DNA of 64,000 nt from an uncultured Oleiphilaceae bacterium. Its GTDB lineage: Bacteria; Pseudomonadota; Gammaproteobacteria; Pseudomonadales; Oleiphilaceae. Below, piece by piece: positions 1 through 13,379 of the stretch (position 1 is the stretch's first letter; every line of letters begins with the position of its first letter). The notes beneath the pieces were generated by a model. That model did not search any database. It was not told the origin of the DNA and saw only the letters and a list, made by a program, of their open reading frames with translations. Location: NCBI GenBank assembly GCA_913060665.1, contig CAJXUY010000006.1, forward strand, positions 124,001-188,000. Reading direction: 5' to 3'. The translations under genes and the position numbers were made by a program.

Positions 1-1142
1 CCCACATTTACATTAGTACCTAAAACAGCATCGCCAACATAGCTCAGATGATTGATTTTACTACCCTCACCTACGATCGCTTTTTTGGTTTCAACAAAAT
101 TTCCGACTTTAGTATTGTTGGCTAATTGTGTTCCAGGGCGCAATCTTGCGAATGGGCCAATATTTGCACTTTGGCCTACCACACTATCTTCTACAATGGA
201 GTTAGCGTTGATGGTAGTGTTTTCGCCGATTTTAGAGTTTTTGATAATACAGTTTGGACCAACCAGAACCCCTTCTGCTAGTTCTACATCACCTTCAAAA
301 ACAACATTTACATCGATAAAGACGTCTTTTCCAATCGTGACATTACCACGAACATCTAATCTCGCAGGGTCAATAAGCGTCGCACCTTCAGTCATTAGCC
401 TCTCGGCTTCCCTCGCTTGATACCAACGCTCTAAAGTAGCTAATTGAATACGGTTATTGACCCCCTGTACTTCTTCTTCACACGCAGGATTGGCGACTGC
501 AACTTCCATTTTGTCGCTTACTGCCATCGCAATAATATCAGTGAGATAGTATTCACCTTGAGCGTTTGAATTTGATAACTTGGGTAACCACTCTTTTAGT
601 TTAGATGCTGGAGCCGCAAGAATACCTGTATTGATTTCATTGATTGCCAGTTGTTGAGGCGTTGCATCTTTGTGTTCGACAATTGCCTGAACAAAACCTG
701 AGGAGTCTCGAACAATACGTCCGTAACTAGACGGGTCATTTAGATTAACGGTCAATAGAGCGATACTTTTCTCACTGACATGACTTAATAATGCGGATAG
801 TGTTGTAGTATTGGTAAGCGGTACATCACCGTACAAAATAAGAACGGTTACATCATCCGGTACATTGGGCAACGCTTGAGCAACTGCGTGCCCAGTGCCT
901 AACTGCTGCTCCTGTTTGGACCAGTGAATAGTATTGGATGTCTCAATATTTTCAAATGACTCACGAACGAGTTCAGCGCCATGCCCAATAACAATATGAG
1001 TACCTTCTGCACCAAGCGTATCGGAATTTTCAACAACATGGTGTAATAATGATTTACCAGCAAGCGGGTGTAATACTTTTGGAAGGTTAGATTTCATGCG
1101 CGAGCCTTGTCCGGCTGCAAGTATAACTACATGAACACTCAT
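1..1142 (-). CDS. glmU: Bifunctional UDP-GlcNAc pyrophosphorylase / GlcN-1-P acetyltransferase (partial, 3' end beyond window)
   Basis: GlmU makes UDP-N-acetylglucosamine in the cytoplasm for peptidoglycan and LPS: it acetylates glucosamine-1-phosphate and then transfers UMP. The reading frame begins MSVHVVILAAGQGSRMKS, which carries the nucleotidyltransferase glycine-rich signature. It continues without a stop to the window edge, giving about 380 codons. The second half has the hexapeptide repeats of a left-handed beta-helix, and the conserved KINHLSYVGD segment with the catalytic-type histidine is present just before the edge. Full-length GlmU is about 453 residues, so roughly 70 C-terminal residues lie outside. 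The ATG is preceded by AAGGA at good spacing. It lies downstream of the atp operon on the same strand, a common arrangement in gammaproteobacteria. Confidence 0.95.
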   Translation of the reverse strand, partial: MSVHVVILAAGQGSRMKSNLPKVLHPLAGKSLLHHVVENSDTLGAEGTHIVIGHGAELVRESFENIETSNTIHWSKQEQQLGTGHAVAQALPNVPDDVTVLILYGDVPLTNTTTLSALLSHVSEKSIALLTVNLNDPSSYGRIVRDSSGFVQAIVEHKDATPQQLAINEINTGILAAPASKLKEWLPKLSNSNAQGEYYLTDIIAMAVSDKMEVAVANPACEEEVQGVNNRIQLATLERWYQAREAERLMTEGATLIDPARLDVRGNVTIGKDVFIDVNVVFEGDVELAEGVLVGPNCIIKNSKIGENTTINANSIVEDSVVGQSANIGPFARLRPGTQLANNTKVGNFVETKKAIVGEGSKINHLSYVGDAVLGTNVNV

Positions 1143-1322
1143 TGCGGTGTTTCCTTACTGTGTTAATTGGCTACTAAATAATATAACTGCATTATACGTT
1201 ATAGTAGATAAATTATCGGATCTTCGTATTTAATATAAACGGAATGATTGGGTAATATTGAGGGAAAAGTGTGAAAGGTTGTTAAATCGAATTATTAATT
1301 CCTCTTTAACCCATCAAAACCA

Positions 1323-1353
1323 AAAAAGGGCGACTATAAAGTCACCCTTTTTG
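1323..1353 (-). terminator. Rho-independent terminator of the atp operon
   Basis: An inverted repeat, AAAAAGGGCGACT paired with AGTCACCCTTTTT (one C-A mismatch, 4-nt loop), lies about 40 bp past the atpC stop. Read on the minus strand it ends in a T run. It separates the atp operon from glmU, which then has its own roughly 180-bp leader region. Confidence 0.75.
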
Positions 1354-1395
1354 AGATAAATTACTAATTAACAGTAAAGCAATAATACCCTACTA

Positions 1396-1818
1396 CTAAC
1401 GTAATTTACTGCGCAGTTGCTGAATGGTACGGAGCCTAGCCGCTGCTTCTGCAAGCTGAGAGGCTGCTTTCGAGTAATCGAAATCGCCACTTTGATTAGC
1501 CAGAGCCTTTTCAGCCTCTTGCTTCGCTTCCAGAGCCGCTGCTTCATCCATATCAGCCGCACGTTGCGCACTGTCAGACAGTATAGTCACGACATTTGGC
1601 TGAACTTCCAGATATCCTCCAGATACATAGAAGACCTCTTCTTCGCCACCTTGCTTGATCACACGGATCGGGCCAGGTTTTAAAGCAGAAAGAAGAGGGG
1701 TGTGACCAGGTGCTACACCTAAATCACCCTCAAGACCTGCAGCGATTACCATCTCTACACGTCCAGAGAAAATCTCTTCTTCAGCACTTACAATATCGCA
1801 ATGCACGGAAATACCCAT
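1396..1818 (-). CDS. atpC: F1Fo ATP synthase subunit epsilon
   Basis: The epsilon subunit is part of the F1 central stalk. It couples rotation to catalysis and inhibits ATP hydrolysis. The 140-residue length is standard. The N-terminal beta-sandwich (residues 1 to about 85, with [19 protein letters not shown]) and the C-terminal helical hairpin rich in Ala, Glu and Arg (about 88-140) are both visible. It is the last gene of the operon atpIBEFHAGDC, 70 bp after atpD, and is followed by a terminator. The start [19 protein letters not shown] matches the family N-terminus. Confidence 0.97.
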   Translation of the reverse strand: MGISVHCDIVSAEEEIFSGRVEMVIAAGLEGDLGVAPGHTPLLSALKPGPIRVIKQGGEEEVFYVSGGYLEVQPNVVTILSDSAQRAADMDEAAALEAKQEAEKALANQSGDFDYSKAASQLAEAAARLRTIQQLRSKLR

Positions 1819-1888
1819 ATGCTATGCCTCTACTCTTATCCTATTTACCCCTTACTCGTTATTTATAACGAGCAAGAGATAAGGATAA

Positions 1889-3286
<1,398 letters not shown>

Positions 3287-3305
3287 CTAAATTCTGTACT
3301 GCCAC

Positions 3306-4166
3306 TTATACTGCTGCTGCACCGCTAACAATCTCAGAAAGTTCCTGAGTAATCGCTGCTTGGCGTGCCTTGTTATACACTAGCTGCAGTTCGTTTATCA
3401 TGTCACCTGCGTTATCAGTTGCGCTCTTCATCGCAATCATACGAGCGGCTTGCTCACATGCTGCGTTTTCAACCACACCCTGATACACCTGAGATTCTAT
3501 AAAGCGAGTTAGAAGACCATCCAATAACTGTTTGGCATCTGGCTCGTATAAATAATCCCAGTGGTGCTTGAACTCATTTTCCTCTGCAGCTTGCAAAGGC
3601 AGAAGCTGAGATACAGTTGGCTCTTGTGTCATGGTATTCACAAAACGGTTGTGAACGACGTATAAACGATCGATCTTACCTTCATCGTATGCATCTAACA
3701 TCACTTTAACCGAACCAATCAAATCAACTGCTGATGGTTGGTCGCCCAAGTGAGATAGTGCTGCTACAACGTTTCCGCCGTAACTTTTAAACAATGAAAC
3801 CGCTTTCTGTCCAATGGCACAAACGTCAATTTCGACGCTCTTGTCATTCCACTCTTTCATATCCGCTACAGTTTTTTTGAACATATTACTGTTCAATCCA
3901 CCACAGAGTCCACGATCGGTTGAAACAACAATATAGCCAACACGCTTAACTTCGCGCTCTTGCAGATACAAGTGGTTGTATTCAGGGTTCGCATTTGCAA
4001 GGTGTCCGATTACGCCACGAATTTTATCAGCGTAAGGTCGACCTAAACTCATACGTTCCTGAGCTTTACGCATTTTACTAGCAGCAACCATTTGCATAGC
4101 GCTGGTAATTTTCTGCGTGCTCTGAATACTTGTAATCTGATTGCGTATTTCTTTTCCGACGGCCAT
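3306..4166 (-). CDS. atpG: F1Fo ATP synthase subunit gamma
   Basis: The gamma subunit is the rotating central shaft of F1. The 286-residue length and the N-terminal coiled-coil helix ([20 protein letters not shown]) are typical. The segment [16 protein letters not shown] is the conserved Rossmann-like core. The C-terminal helix ([18 protein letters not shown]-like, seen as [20 protein letters not shown]) also matches the family. It lies between atpA and atpD with gaps of 72 and 37 bp. Confidence 0.98.
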   Translation of the reverse strand: MAVGKEIRNQITSIQSTQKITSAMQMVAASKMRKAQERMSLGRPYADKIRGVIGHLANANPEYNHLYLQEREVKRVGYIVVSTDRGLCGGLNSNMFKKTVADMKEWNDKSVEIDVCAIGQKAVSLFKSYGGNVVAALSHLGDQPSAVDLIGSVKVMLDAYDEGKIDRLYVVHNRFVNTMTQEPTVSQLLPLQAAEENEFKHHWDYLYEPDAKQLLDGLLTRFIESQVYQGVVENAACEQAARMIAMKSATDNAGDMINELQLVYNKARQAAITQELSEIVSGAAAV

Positions 4167-4238
4167 ATATTTACCCTAATGGATTGACGATGCCTGCTAT
4201 CAAGCTAATTAATTAATCTAACAACAGGCTATTCGCAA

Positions 4239-5783
4239 TTACCAAGTCTGAGTAGCTTTAAATTTCTCAATGGCAGCTTTAAGAGCATCAGCGATTTCAT
4301 TGTTGTAATCGCCTTTTTCGTTGATCTTAGCCAACAAGTCCGCTTGTTCAGCGTTCATGTAAGAGATCAAAGAAGCTTCAAAGTCTACCACTTTCTTCAC
4401 TTCTACATCGTCAAGGAAGCCTTCGTTAGCAGCATAGAGAGAAACCGCCATTTCAGCGACACTCATCGGGCTATACTGCTTCTGCTTCATAAGCTCTGTA
4501 ACACGTTGACCGTGCTCCAACTGCTTACGAGTAGCTTCATCAAGATCAGAAGCGAATTGAGCAAAAGCTGCCAATTCACGGTACTGAGCCAATGCCAGAC
4601 GAATACCACCACCTAATTTCTTGATGACTTTAGTCTGCGCGGCACCACCTACTCGAGAAACCGAAATACCTGCATTCATCGACGGGCGAATACCCGCGTT
4701 AAACAAGCTCGATTCAAGGAAGATCTGACCGTCGGTAATCGAGATTACGTTTGTGGGTACGAATGCAGATACGTCACCAGCTTGAGTCTCGATAATGGGA
4801 AGTGCAGTCAAAGAACCTGTTTTGCCTTTAACTTCACCGTTGGTGAACTTCTCTACATAGTCAGCGTTTACGCGTGATGCACGCTCTAGCAAACGTGAGT
4901 GCAAGTAGAAAACGTCACCTGGATATGCTTCACGACCTGGTGGACGACGTAACAATAGAGAGATCTGACGGTATGCCCAAGCTTGCTTGGTCAGGTCATC
5001 AAATACAATCAACGAGTCTTCACCGCGATCACGGAAGTATTCACCCATTGTACAACCAGCGTACGGTGCCAAAAACTGCATCGCTGCAGGATCTGACGCG
5101 CCAGCGGCAACAACGATAGTGTGATCCATTGCACCGTGCTCTTCGAGCTTACGTACAACGGCAGCGATAGAAGATTGCTTCTGACCAATCGCTACATAGA
5201 CACACTTAATGCCGGTGTTTTTCTGGTTAATGATCGCATCGATTGCAATTGCAGTCTTACCGATCTGTCTGTCACCGATGATCAACTCACGCTGACCACG
5301 ACCAATTGGAACCATCGCATCGATCGCTTTAAGACCGATTTGAACAGGCTCATCAACTGATTGACGTTCGATAACGCCTGGTGCAACTTTTTCAATTGCA
5401 TCAGTTAGTGTCGTATCGATAGGACCTTTTCCATCGATAGGATTACCTAGCGTATCTACAACGCGACCCAGAAGACCTTCACCAACAGGTACTTCAAGAA
5501 TTCGGCCAGTACATTTGGCTTTTTGACCTTCGGCCAAGCCATTGTAATCACCTAATACTACGACACCTACAGAATCACGCTCTAAGTTGAGCGCCATACC
5601 GTAAACACCGTTTTCAAATTCAACCATCTCACCGTACATTACGTCGGCAAGACCATGGACTAGAACGATACCATCAGAAACACTGACGATGGTGCCCTCA
5701 TTACGGGCTTCAGAAGTAACATCGAGTTTTTCAATGCGCTTCTTGATGATTTCGCTAATCTCAGCAGGATTTAATTGCTGCAT
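4239..5783 (-). CDS. atpA: F1Fo ATP synthase subunit alpha
   Basis: This is the regulatory nucleotide-binding subunit of the F1 hexamer, which alternates with beta. Its 514 residues include the Walker A motif GDRQIGKT at about residue 170, [20 protein letters not shown] (Walker B region) and [20 protein letters not shown], all strongly conserved. The N-terminus [18 protein letters not shown] is the family start and contacts delta. It follows atpH by 71 bp on the same strand. Nothing is unusual. Confidence 0.99.
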   Translation of the reverse strand: MQQLNPAEISEIIKKRIEKLDVTSEARNEGTIVSVSDGIVLVHGLADVMYGEMVEFENGVYGMALNLERDSVGVVVLGDYNGLAEGQKAKCTGRILEVPVGEGLLGRVVDTLGNPIDGKGPIDTTLTDAIEKVAPGVIERQSVDEPVQIGLKAIDAMVPIGRGQRELIIGDRQIGKTAIAIDAIINQKNTGIKCVYVAIGQKQSSIAAVVRKLEEHGAMDHTIVVAAGASDPAAMQFLAPYAGCTMGEYFRDRGEDSLIVFDDLTKQAWAYRQISLLLRRPPGREAYPGDVFYLHSRLLERASRVNADYVEKFTNGEVKGKTGSLTALPIIETQAGDVSAFVPTNVISITDGQIFLESSLFNAGIRPSMNAGISVSRVGGAAQTKVIKKLGGGIRLALAQYRELAAFAQFASDLDEATRKQLEHGQRVTELMKQKQYSPMSVAEMAVSLYAANEGFLDDVEVKKVVDFEASLISYMNAEQADLLAKINEKGDYNNEIADALKAAIEKFKATQTW

Positions 5784-5854
5784 GCAAATGTCCTCAAAAA
5801 AGAGTCCTTAAACCTAAGTCGTTAACCCAAGTATTTAAACCTGAGTATTATCGC

Positions 5855-6391
5855 CTAGGAATTAATTGCCTCGGCCAATTTCGCAAGTTTTCCACGAACA
5901 GAACCGTCGATAACCAGATCTTCAGCTCTCATAATCACACCACCCAATAATTCCGAGTTAGTGGTTGAGCTGATATTTACTTTTCGATCCAGTTTTTTAG
6001 TTAATGCTTGTGCCAGTTGCTCTTGCTGCTCTGCACTCAATTCGAATGCACTTTCAACTTCAACATCAACAGAGCGTTCCTGTTGAGCTTTAAAAAGTTC
6101 AAATAAGGCAGCAATTTCTGGTAGCAGTGTCAGTCGTTTGTTGTCAGCAAGAACTGAAATAAAGTTCTTACCTTCTTCTGACAGTTTACCATCACAAACA
6201 TTTACGAACGTCTCAGCCTTCTTTTCACTGGTTAGTGAAGGATGGTCTAAAACGGTCTTCATGTTCTGATCAGCAGCTACCGCAGCACTAAAGCCCAACA
6301 TCGCAGACCAATCCGCTAATGCATTCTGGCTCTGCGCAGCGGCATAAGCCGCTTTTGCGTATGGCCGGGCTACCGTTGTTAACTCTGCCAT
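5855..6391 (-). CDS. atpH: F1Fo ATP synthase subunit delta
   Basis: Delta links the top of F1 to the peripheral stalk formed by b subunits. The 178-residue protein begins MAELTTVARPYAKAAYAAAQ, the conserved N-terminal helix signature. It ends with LGGVIMRAEDLVIDGSVRGK, the C-terminal signature of the OSCP/delta family. It lies 12 bp downstream of atpF and directly upstream of atpA, as expected. Confidence 0.98.
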   Translation of the reverse strand: MAELTTVARPYAKAAYAAAQSQNALADWSAMLGFSAAVAADQNMKTVLDHPSLTSEKKAETFVNVCDGKLSEEGKNFISVLADNKRLTLLPEIAALFELFKAQQERSVDVEVESAFELSAEQQEQLAQALTKKLDRKVNISSTTNSELLGGVIMRAEDLVIDGSVRGKLAKLAEAINS

Positions 6392-6403
6392 AACAAACCT
6401 CTC

Positions 6404-6874
6404 TTATAGTTCAGCGGCAAGCTTATTAAGCAAGTCGCCATGAACGTTAGAATCAATAGAGGTTTGCAGAATTTTCTCGGCACCCGCTACAGCAATAGCT
6501 GCGACTTCAGCACGTAGTGCTTCTTTCGCCCGATTGCTTTCTTGTTCGATTTCAGCTTTCGCTGCTACAACCAAACGATCACCTTCTTCACGAGCTTGCT
6601 CTTTAGCTTCCTCGACGATTTGGGTAGAACGCTTGTTTGCTTGCTCGATTAGCTCGGCCGCTTGCACCTTAGCTTCACGCAATTCTTGCTTTGCCTTTTC
6701 TTGGGCTAAATCAAGATCACGAGATGCACGGTCAGCAGCATCTAAACCATCCGCAATTTTCTTTTGTCTTTCTTTTAGCGCTTCCATAATTGGAGGCCAA
6801 ACGTATTTCATACAAAATACGACGAAGATAAAGAATGCGATGGCTTGACCAATCATTGTCAAGTTAATGTTCAC
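6404..6874 (-). CDS. atpF: F1Fo ATP synthase subunit b
   Basis: The b subunit forms the peripheral stalk that holds F1 still while the rotor turns. The protein is 156 residues. An N-terminal membrane helix (about residues 5-26, [20 protein letters not shown]) is followed by a long charged coiled coil rich in Glu, Lys and Ala to the end. The C-terminal segment [14 protein letters not shown] is typical. It follows atpE and precedes atpH with a 12-bp gap. A long antisense reading frame on the plus strand is a composition artefact. Confidence 0.98.
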   Translation of the reverse strand: MNINLTMIGQAIAFFIFVVFCMKYVWPPIMEALKERQKKIADGLDAADRASRDLDLAQEKAKQELREAKVQAAELIEQANKRSTQIVEEAKEQAREEGDRLVVAAKAEIEQESNRAKEALRAEVAAIAVAGAEKILQTSIDSNVHGDLLNKLAAEL

Positions 6875-6932
6875 GTCAACACCTCTCGCTTGTTATTAAG
6901 TAAACCTAAAGTTAAAAACTTAAAACAGCGAC

Positions 6933-7199
<267 letters not shown>

Positions 7200-7324
7200 T
7201 TAAGTGATTAAAGTTAAAGTTAAATTTTAAAGCTAAGGTTGAAACTCGTACTAACTGTCTATTACAGACTTCTATTACACACTTTCTATTACAAAAGCTC
7301 GCGACCTATTAAACAATAAATCGC

Positions 7325-8164
<840 letters not shown>

Positions 8165-8171
8165 TCAAACT

Positions 8172-8573
8172 CTATTTCCGCTGTGGCTGATGACTCAACA
8201 AAAGCGGAGTCAGCCAATTCGTCGTTAATACAATAATAAAGGTTACAAACAGTGCTAAAACGTTTAACTGTTTTACCGACACAAACACCACAGTAAACAA
8301 TACTGCAGTTAACGCCAATTTCACTGCTTCCCCTTTATAAAAGGAGTTAACTATCTGACGCGCGGCTCTAGCACCTGTATGTGCGAAGGCTTTATAAGCA
8401 AAATAAATATTAGGTAGTATAAAAATAAGCCCACCCAGCAGAGCTGAGTATGCCGCCACCTGATCTTTCAGCAAAAAACCGATACTTATTATCAGGGTAG
8501 CTCCCAACTGAACCCCAATTAACCGATAAATTGCCGGACGCTTAATTCCAGAAACTGTTTTTTTACCGCTCAT
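8172..8573 (-). CDS. atpI: ATP synthase subunit I
   Basis: AtpI (UncI) is a small membrane protein encoded first in many atp operons. In some species it helps c-ring assembly. The 133-residue protein has four predicted membrane segments (about residues 15-35, 40-60, 75-95 and 100-120) and a basic N-terminus, MSGKKTVSGIKRPAIYRLIG. Identification rests on position directly upstream of atpB plus hydrophobic profile and length, because this family is poorly conserved in sequence. Confidence 0.9.
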   Translation of the reverse strand: MSGKKTVSGIKRPAIYRLIGVQLGATLIISIGFLLKDQVAAYSALLGGLIFILPNIYFAYKAFAHTGARAARQIVNSFYKGEAVKLALTAVLFTVVFVSVKQLNVLALFVTFIIVLTTNWLTPLLLSHQPQRK

Positions 8574-8738
8574 GCACTCTCACAAATTTCAAATGCATTC
8601 TCGCTAAAGAAAATTACTGTAACCGTTTACCCTAAATTCTAGGGTTCTGCTAACTACAGGCTTCCACAATTGCGCGATTCCGCTTATTAACCTTGCCAAA
8701 CATGGTGATATTGATAGCCGCCACCTCAGGCGAGGCAA

Positions 8739-8767
8739 ATTATATTGATTAACTCTTCAGCATTCAA
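8739..8767 (-). promoter_or_regulatory. Sigma70-type promoter of the atp operon
   Basis: On the minus strand TTGAAT (8767-8762) and TATAAT (8744-8739) are separated by exactly 17 bp, upstream of atpI. Transcription would begin near 8732, leaving a leader of about 160 nt. The rest of the 400-bp gap (8574-8975) between atpI and parB is A+T-rich. I see no gene in it, and no strong GC-stem terminator for parB. Confidence 0.6.
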
Positions 8768-8975
8768 CAAAAAAGGGCGGTTTATCGTGGTTTTAATATA
8801 AATACTTGTCTATTTTTTAATCTAAATATAGTTATATATTAAACAATCAAAACAGAAATTGTATGGGATAACGAACGATTCAACTATATGTAGTGTAGTG
8901 GTCGTTTAAAACGCTTGTTTAAATTAAAATAATCAAAAAGTAGTAGTTTTGTAAAAAATTCTTTTTTAATCAATA

Positions 8976-9842
8976 TCACTTAATGTGATTTAGAATTCCA
9001 TCAAGCTCATCCACGCTACTATATTGAATAACCAATTTTCCTTTACCTTTGCTAGTATGGTTAATCGCTACTTTAGCGCCTATGCGTTCAGATAGATCTT
9101 GCTGTAGGCGTCGAATATCTGGGTCAACCTTTTTCGCTTCTTTTGGATGATCTTTCTCTTCTTGCAGTTTTCTAACTAACGCTTCTGTTTGTCTCACCGA
9201 TAATGACTTTGCAACCACATGATTAGCCGCCTGAAGCTGCAGTTCTGGTGATAAGGATAACATTGCTCTACCGTGTCCCATTTCTAAGTCACCATGCTCA
9301 AGCATCACTTTAACTTCACTAGAAAGACCAATCAAACGCAGTAGGTTAGTAACAGTTGAGCGCGATTTTCCTACCGCTTGGGCCACTTCTTGCTGAGTTA
9401 ATTCAAACTCATCTTGCAGGCGTTGCAAGGCAATAGCTTCTTCCATCGCATTCAGGTTTTCGCGCTGAATGTTTTCAATGAGCGCCATTGCCACCGCAGC
9501 CTCATCAGGAACGTCGCGAATAATAGCAGGTACTCTATCAAGACCTGCAAGCTGAGTGGCACGCCAGCGACGCTCACCTGCAATAATCTCATAACGACTT
9601 TCAGCAATTGGCCGTACGATAATAGGCTGCATCACGCCTTGCTGCCGAATTGACTCAGCCAACTCTTCGAGCGCTTCGGAATCCATATCACGGCGAGGTT
9701 GATAAATACCTCGCTGTACCAAATCAACGGGTAATTCTCGCAGCTCGCCATCCTGAGTAGTTTCAGTTTGGAGTTTTACTTTTGAGCCTGCTAATAGAGC
9801 ACCTAGTCCGCGCTCGCCCAAACCTCGTTTTTTAGCTACCAT
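8976..9842 (-). CDS. parB: Chromosome-partitioning protein ParB
   Basis: ParB is the CTP-dependent DNA clamp that loads at parS and partners ParA to segregate the origin. The 288-residue protein has a basic N-terminal ParA-interaction tail (MVAKKRGLGERGLGALLAG). The ParB/CTPase core includes the GERRWRA motif (about residues 89-95). The helix-turn-helix is TQQEVAQAVGKSRSTVTNLL, and the C-terminal dimerisation domain ends in LDGILNHIK. It follows parA by 62 bp. Its target palindromes are present in this window, inside recF at 27195 and 27825. Confidence 0.97.
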   Translation of the reverse strand: MVAKKRGLGERGLGALLAGSKVKLQTETTQDGELRELPVDLVQRGIYQPRRDMDSEALEELAESIRQQGVMQPIIVRPIAESRYEIIAGERRWRATQLAGLDRVPAIIRDVPDEAAVAMALIENIQRENLNAMEEAIALQRLQDEFELTQQEVAQAVGKSRSTVTNLLRLIGLSSEVKVMLEHGDLEMGHGRAMLSLSPELQLQAANHVVAKSLSVRQTEALVRKLQEEKDHPKEAKKVDPDIRRLQQDLSERIGAKVAINHTSKGKGKLVIQYSSVDELDGILNHIK

Positions 9843-9904
9843 GATCTACCCTAATCAATATTTATCTTTCTGACTGTAATTGAGCAACCCGAAACTGACA
9901 TTAA

Positions 9905-10702
9905 CTAAGCCAAAGCCGCTGCTTTTTCCTTGGCCTTAGCTTTTGTTTTTCGAACAACCTCTCCCGCTAATGCCAAGTAAGATAAAGCACCTTTGGAGCC
10001 TTTGTCATACTTTAGAGCCGGGAGACCATAACTAGGCGCTTCTGCCAACCGGATATTTCTCGGTATTACTGAACCATAAACCTGGTCACCAAAATATTCA
10101 TGAAGCTGAGACGAAACATCTCGCGTTAGGCTATTTCGGGGATCATACATGGTTCTTAATATACCTTCTATTTCAAGCGAAGGGTTAATGGTTTCCCTTA
10201 TTTGCTCAATGGTATTCATCAATGCGGCCAGACCTTCAAGTGCATAATACTCACACTGCATAGGAATAATCACACTATCGGATGCCGATAATGCATTCAC
10301 CGTTAACATATTGAGAGATGGCGGACAGTCGATCAAAATAAAGTCATAGTTTTCTCTGACATTATTGAGTGCTAGGCGCAACCGATGTTCGCGACCTATT
10401 TCGTTTAGAAGTTCAACCTCCGCTGCGGTTACATCACCATTGGCAGGTAAAACATCAAAACCAGCGGCTTCAGACTGCACGATTACATCTTCTATCGGCG
10501 ATTTCTTAGTCAGTACATCATAGGCTGATTTATCAACTTCATTTTTATCGATACCACTTCCCATGGTTGCATTGCCCTGGGGATCGAGATCGACCATCAA
10601 TACCTTTCGTTTGGTCGCTGCCAATGATGCAGACAGATTAACGCAGGTTGTTGTTTTACCCACTCCACCCTTCTGATTGGTAACGGCAAATATTCGCGCC
10701 AT
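9905..10702 (-). CDS. parA: Chromosome-partitioning ATPase ParA (Soj family)
   Basis: ParA is a deviant Walker A ATPase that binds DNA non-specifically and moves ParB-parS complexes. The 265-residue protein begins MARIFAVTNQKGGVGKTTTC, with the deviant Walker A motif KGGVGKTT. It also has DLDPQGNATMGSG (Walker A') and FILIDCPPSLNMLT (Walker B). It lacks an N-terminal DNA-binding extension, as in chromosomal ParA/Soj. It sits between rsmG (26-bp gap) and parB, the conserved arrangement near oriC. Confidence 0.97.
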   Translation of the reverse strand: MARIFAVTNQKGGVGKTTTCVNLSASLAATKRKVLMVDLDPQGNATMGSGIDKNEVDKSAYDVLTKKSPIEDVIVQSEAAGFDVLPANGDVTAAEVELLNEIGREHRLRLALNNVRENYDFILIDCPPSLNMLTVNALSASDSVIIPMQCEYYALEGLAALMNTIEQIRETINPSLEIEGILRTMYDPRNSLTRDVSSQLHEYFGDQVYGSVIPRNIRLAEAPSYGLPALKYDKGSKGALSYLALAGEVVRKTKAKAKEKAAALA

Positions 10703-10728
10703 ACCGGATTCTCCTTTAAAGTGAAAAT

Positions 10729-11427
10729 CTATCCGTTTTTACGAATGATAATGAGATGTCGCTCGCCATCGCAACCTGGGACATCAAGCGCGTGACTTTC
10801 GTCTACCCTATAACCTTTTGGCAGGCTAGTCAGTTCTTCTTCAGGAAACAGTCCTTTCATCGCCAAAAACTGTCCTTTACTGTCAACCAAGTGGCCACAC
10901 CAGTTCACCATATTCTCTATAGCGCTAAACGCTCTTGATACGACTTGATCAAATGATACTTCTGGCTTAAATTCTTCAACTCGCCCATGTATAACCGTAA
11001 TATTATCCAACCCCATTTCTAGCTTACACTGTGTAAGAAATCGAGTCTTCTTGCCATTGCTATCTAACAACGTGAAGTGAGTCTGCGGAAAGAGTATCGC
11101 TAATGGGATGCCTGGTAGTCCAGGTCCTGTACCCACATCAATAATACGTTCACCACTGACCCAATAAACCACGCTCAACGAGTCCAATAGATGACGATAA
11201 AGCATTTCTTCTGGATGACGAACAGCCGTTAAGTTATAAGCTTTATTCCACTTATTAAGCAACGCCAAATAACATAATAGTTGTGATGCTTGAGATTCAG
11301 ACAACTGAACACCCAATTGCTTAGCCCCTTCTAATAAACGAGGCCTGAACTCATCACTATCAAAAGCATTATTAGTTGAACGTCCTTTATGGCTACCTGT
11401 TTGCTTTGAACTGTTCCGATTATGCAA
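10729..11427 (-). CDS. rsmG: 16S rRNA (guanine-527-N7)-methyltransferase
   Basis: RsmG (GidB) methylates G527 of 16S rRNA using S-adenosylmethionine. The 232-residue protein has the SAM-binding motif [20 protein letters not shown] and the following [12 protein letters not shown] segment. It is somewhat longer than usual because of a polar 25-residue N-terminal extension ([20 protein letters not shown]). A start inside this extension is possible, but the upstream ATG overlaps the mnmG end by 8 bp, which suggests translational coupling. Confidence 0.95.
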   Translation of the reverse strand: MHNRNSSKQTGSHKGRSTNNAFDSDEFRPRLLEGAKQLGVQLSESQASQLLCYLALLNKWNKAYNLTAVRHPEEMLYRHLLDSLSVVYWVSGERIIDVGTGPGLPGIPLAILFPQTHFTLLDSNGKKTRFLTQCKLEMGLDNITVIHGRVEEFKPEVSFDQVVSRAFSAIENMVNWCGHLVDSKGQFLAMKGLFPEEELTSLPKGYRVDESHALDVPGCDGERHLIIIRKNG

Positions 11428-13306
11428 TTTCTTTTCTCACCATTGAACGCTTTTTAAGATAAATAATTAACAATGAAACGGCCGCAGGCGTGACTCCCGG
11501 TATACGGGACGCTTGAGCAATAGTTTCTGGACGAACATCTTTTAATTTTGACGTCAGCTCATTCGATAATCCAGGAATATTATCGTAGTCAAAATCGATG
11601 GGAAGCAAGGTATTTTCATGTCGCTTCAAGCGCTCAATTTCTTCTTGCTGACGCGTAATATAACCTTCATATTTCACTTGAATTTCAATCTGCTCTGCTA
11701 CGCTATTATCATCAATCGCCTGATCACCAATTTCAGCAATTTTAGGGTAATCAAGCTCTGGTCGCTTTAATAAGTCAGATAAACTGTATTCTCGATTAAG
11801 AGGGTGCTCAAGATATTTATTGGCGATCTTAGCTTGTTCTGATGTTGGCTGTATCCATGTTTTATCCAAACGCGTTCTCTCAGACTCGATTGACTCTCGC
11901 TTTTTGGAGAATGCAGCCCAACGCTTATCATCTACTAACCCGAGCTCACGGCCTTTTTCAGTTAACCGCAAATCGGCATTATCTTCTCTCAGGATCAGCC
12001 GATATTCTGCGCGACTGGTAAACATGCGATAAGGTTCACTGGTACCTAAGGTAATAAGATCATCGACCAATACCCCAATATACGCTTCATCACGTCTTGG
12101 GTACCAAGCATCTTCACCTTTTGCCTTTAATGAAGCATTGATACCGGCTAGCAGCCCTTGCGCACCGGCTTCTTCATAACCCGTCGTTCCGTTTATCTGG
12201 CCTGCAAAAAACAGGTTGCTAATGAATTTGGTTTCCAGCGAGTGCTTTAAATCTTGCGGATTGAAGTAATCGTATTCAATGGCATAACCTGGTCGCGTTA
12301 TATGGGCATTTTCAAACCCCTTCATAGACCTTACAAGCTCTAACTGAACATCAAATGGTAGGCTTGTTGAGATACCATTTGGGTATAATTCATGGGTTGT
12401 TAAACCTTCGGGTTCAACAAATATCTGATGTGAGTTTTTATCCGCAAATCGGTTAACTTTATCTTCAATAGAAGGGCAATATCGAGGCCCAACGCCTTCA
12501 ATAACACCACTAAACATAGGTGACCGGTCAAACCCACCACGAATAATGTCATGGGTTCGCTCATTGGTATGTGTTACAAAGCAACTAATTTGCTGAGGGT
12601 GATCACGTAGACTACCCATATAAGACATAACAGGTGTTGGACTATCACCCGGCTGCTCGGCCATCACTGAAAAATCGACAGACCTTGCATCAATACGAGG
12701 TGGTGTACCGGTTTTTAAACGACCAACCCGAAAGGGTAACTCTCGCAAACGATTAGCAAGCGCTATTGAAGGCGGGTCTCCAGCACGTCCACCTGAATGA
12801 TTTTCAAGACCGATATGAATCTTACCGCCTAAAAATGTTCCAGCTGTTAAAACCACACTATTGGCATAAAAGCGAACCCCCATATTGGTGATAACGCCCT
12901 TTACTTGATCACCTTCAACAATGAGGTCATCTGCGGATTGCTGAAAAATATCGAGGTTTGGTTGATTTTCGAGTATTGAACGAACAGCGGCTTTATATAA
13001 AAGTCGATCTGCCTGAGCACGAGTTGCCCTAACGGCAGGCCCTTTTCGCGAATTGAGAACTCGAAATTGAATCCCCCCTTTATCAGTCGCCAACGCCATA
13101 GCACCGCCTAGCGCATCAATCTCTTTTACCAAATGGCTTTTGCCAATACCACCAATAGCCGGATTACAAGACATCTGGCCTAGCGTTTCAATGTTATGAG
13201 TTAATAATAATGTCTGACTACCCATTCGTGCAGCTGCTAAGGCAGCTTCTGTGCCCGCATGCCCTCCGCCAATAACAATAACATCAAAATGTTTTGGAAA
13301 ATCCAC
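11420..13306 (-). CDS. mnmG: tRNA uridine-5-carboxymethylaminomethyl modification enzyme MnmG
   Basis: MnmG (GidA) is an FAD- and NADH-dependent enzyme. With MnmE it installs cmnm5 groups at the wobble uridine of certain tRNAs. The 628-residue protein has the FAD dinucleotide-binding motif [20 protein letters not shown] near the start, the conserved [19 protein letters not shown] and the [11 protein letters not shown] region. A helical C-terminal domain contacts MnmE. Its partner mnmE lies 3.7 kb upstream, separated by two inserted genes. The 410-bp gap upstream holds the second DnaA-box region. Confidence 0.98.
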   Translation of the reverse strand: MDFPKHFDVIVIGGGHAGTEAALAAARMGSQTLLLTHNIETLGQMSCNPAIGGIGKSHLVKEIDALGGAMALATDKGGIQFRVLNSRKGPAVRATRAQADRLLYKAAVRSILENQPNLDIFQQSADDLIVEGDQVKGVITNMGVRFYANSVVLTAGTFLGGKIHIGLENHSGGRAGDPPSIALANRLRELPFRVGRLKTGTPPRIDARSVDFSVMAEQPGDSPTPVMSYMGSLRDHPQQISCFVTHTNERTHDIIRGGFDRSPMFSGVIEGVGPRYCPSIEDKVNRFADKNSHQIFVEPEGLTTHELYPNGISTSLPFDVQLELVRSMKGFENAHITRPGYAIEYDYFNPQDLKHSLETKFISNLFFAGQINGTTGYEEAGAQGLLAGINASLKAKGEDAWYPRRDEAYIGVLVDDLITLGTSEPYRMFTSRAEYRLILREDNADLRLTEKGRELGLVDDKRWAAFSKKRESIESERTRLDKTWIQPTSEQAKIANKYLEHPLNREYSLSDLLKRPELDYPKIAEIGDQAIDDNSVAEQIEIQVKYEGYITRQQEEIERLKRHENTLLPIDFDYDNIPGLSNELTSKLKDVRPETIAQASRIPGVTPAAVSLLIIYLKKRSMVRKEIA

Positions 13307-13379
13307 AGTCTTACCTCATTAAACATTAAGCCGGTTATAATCATGCCAGCTCTTTAAAACAGCCGCGTAGTATAATAGT

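Noticed and set aside
52-420. Plus-strand open frame opposite glmU
   Set aside because: It is antisense to the hexapeptide-repeat region of glmU, has no ribosome site and no recognisable motif. It is a shadow of the real gene.
6534-6848. 104-codon plus-strand frame opposite atpF
   Set aside because: Produced by the Ala/Glu/Lys-rich coiled-coil codons of atpF read backwards. The Ser/Ala-rich translation resembles no protein.
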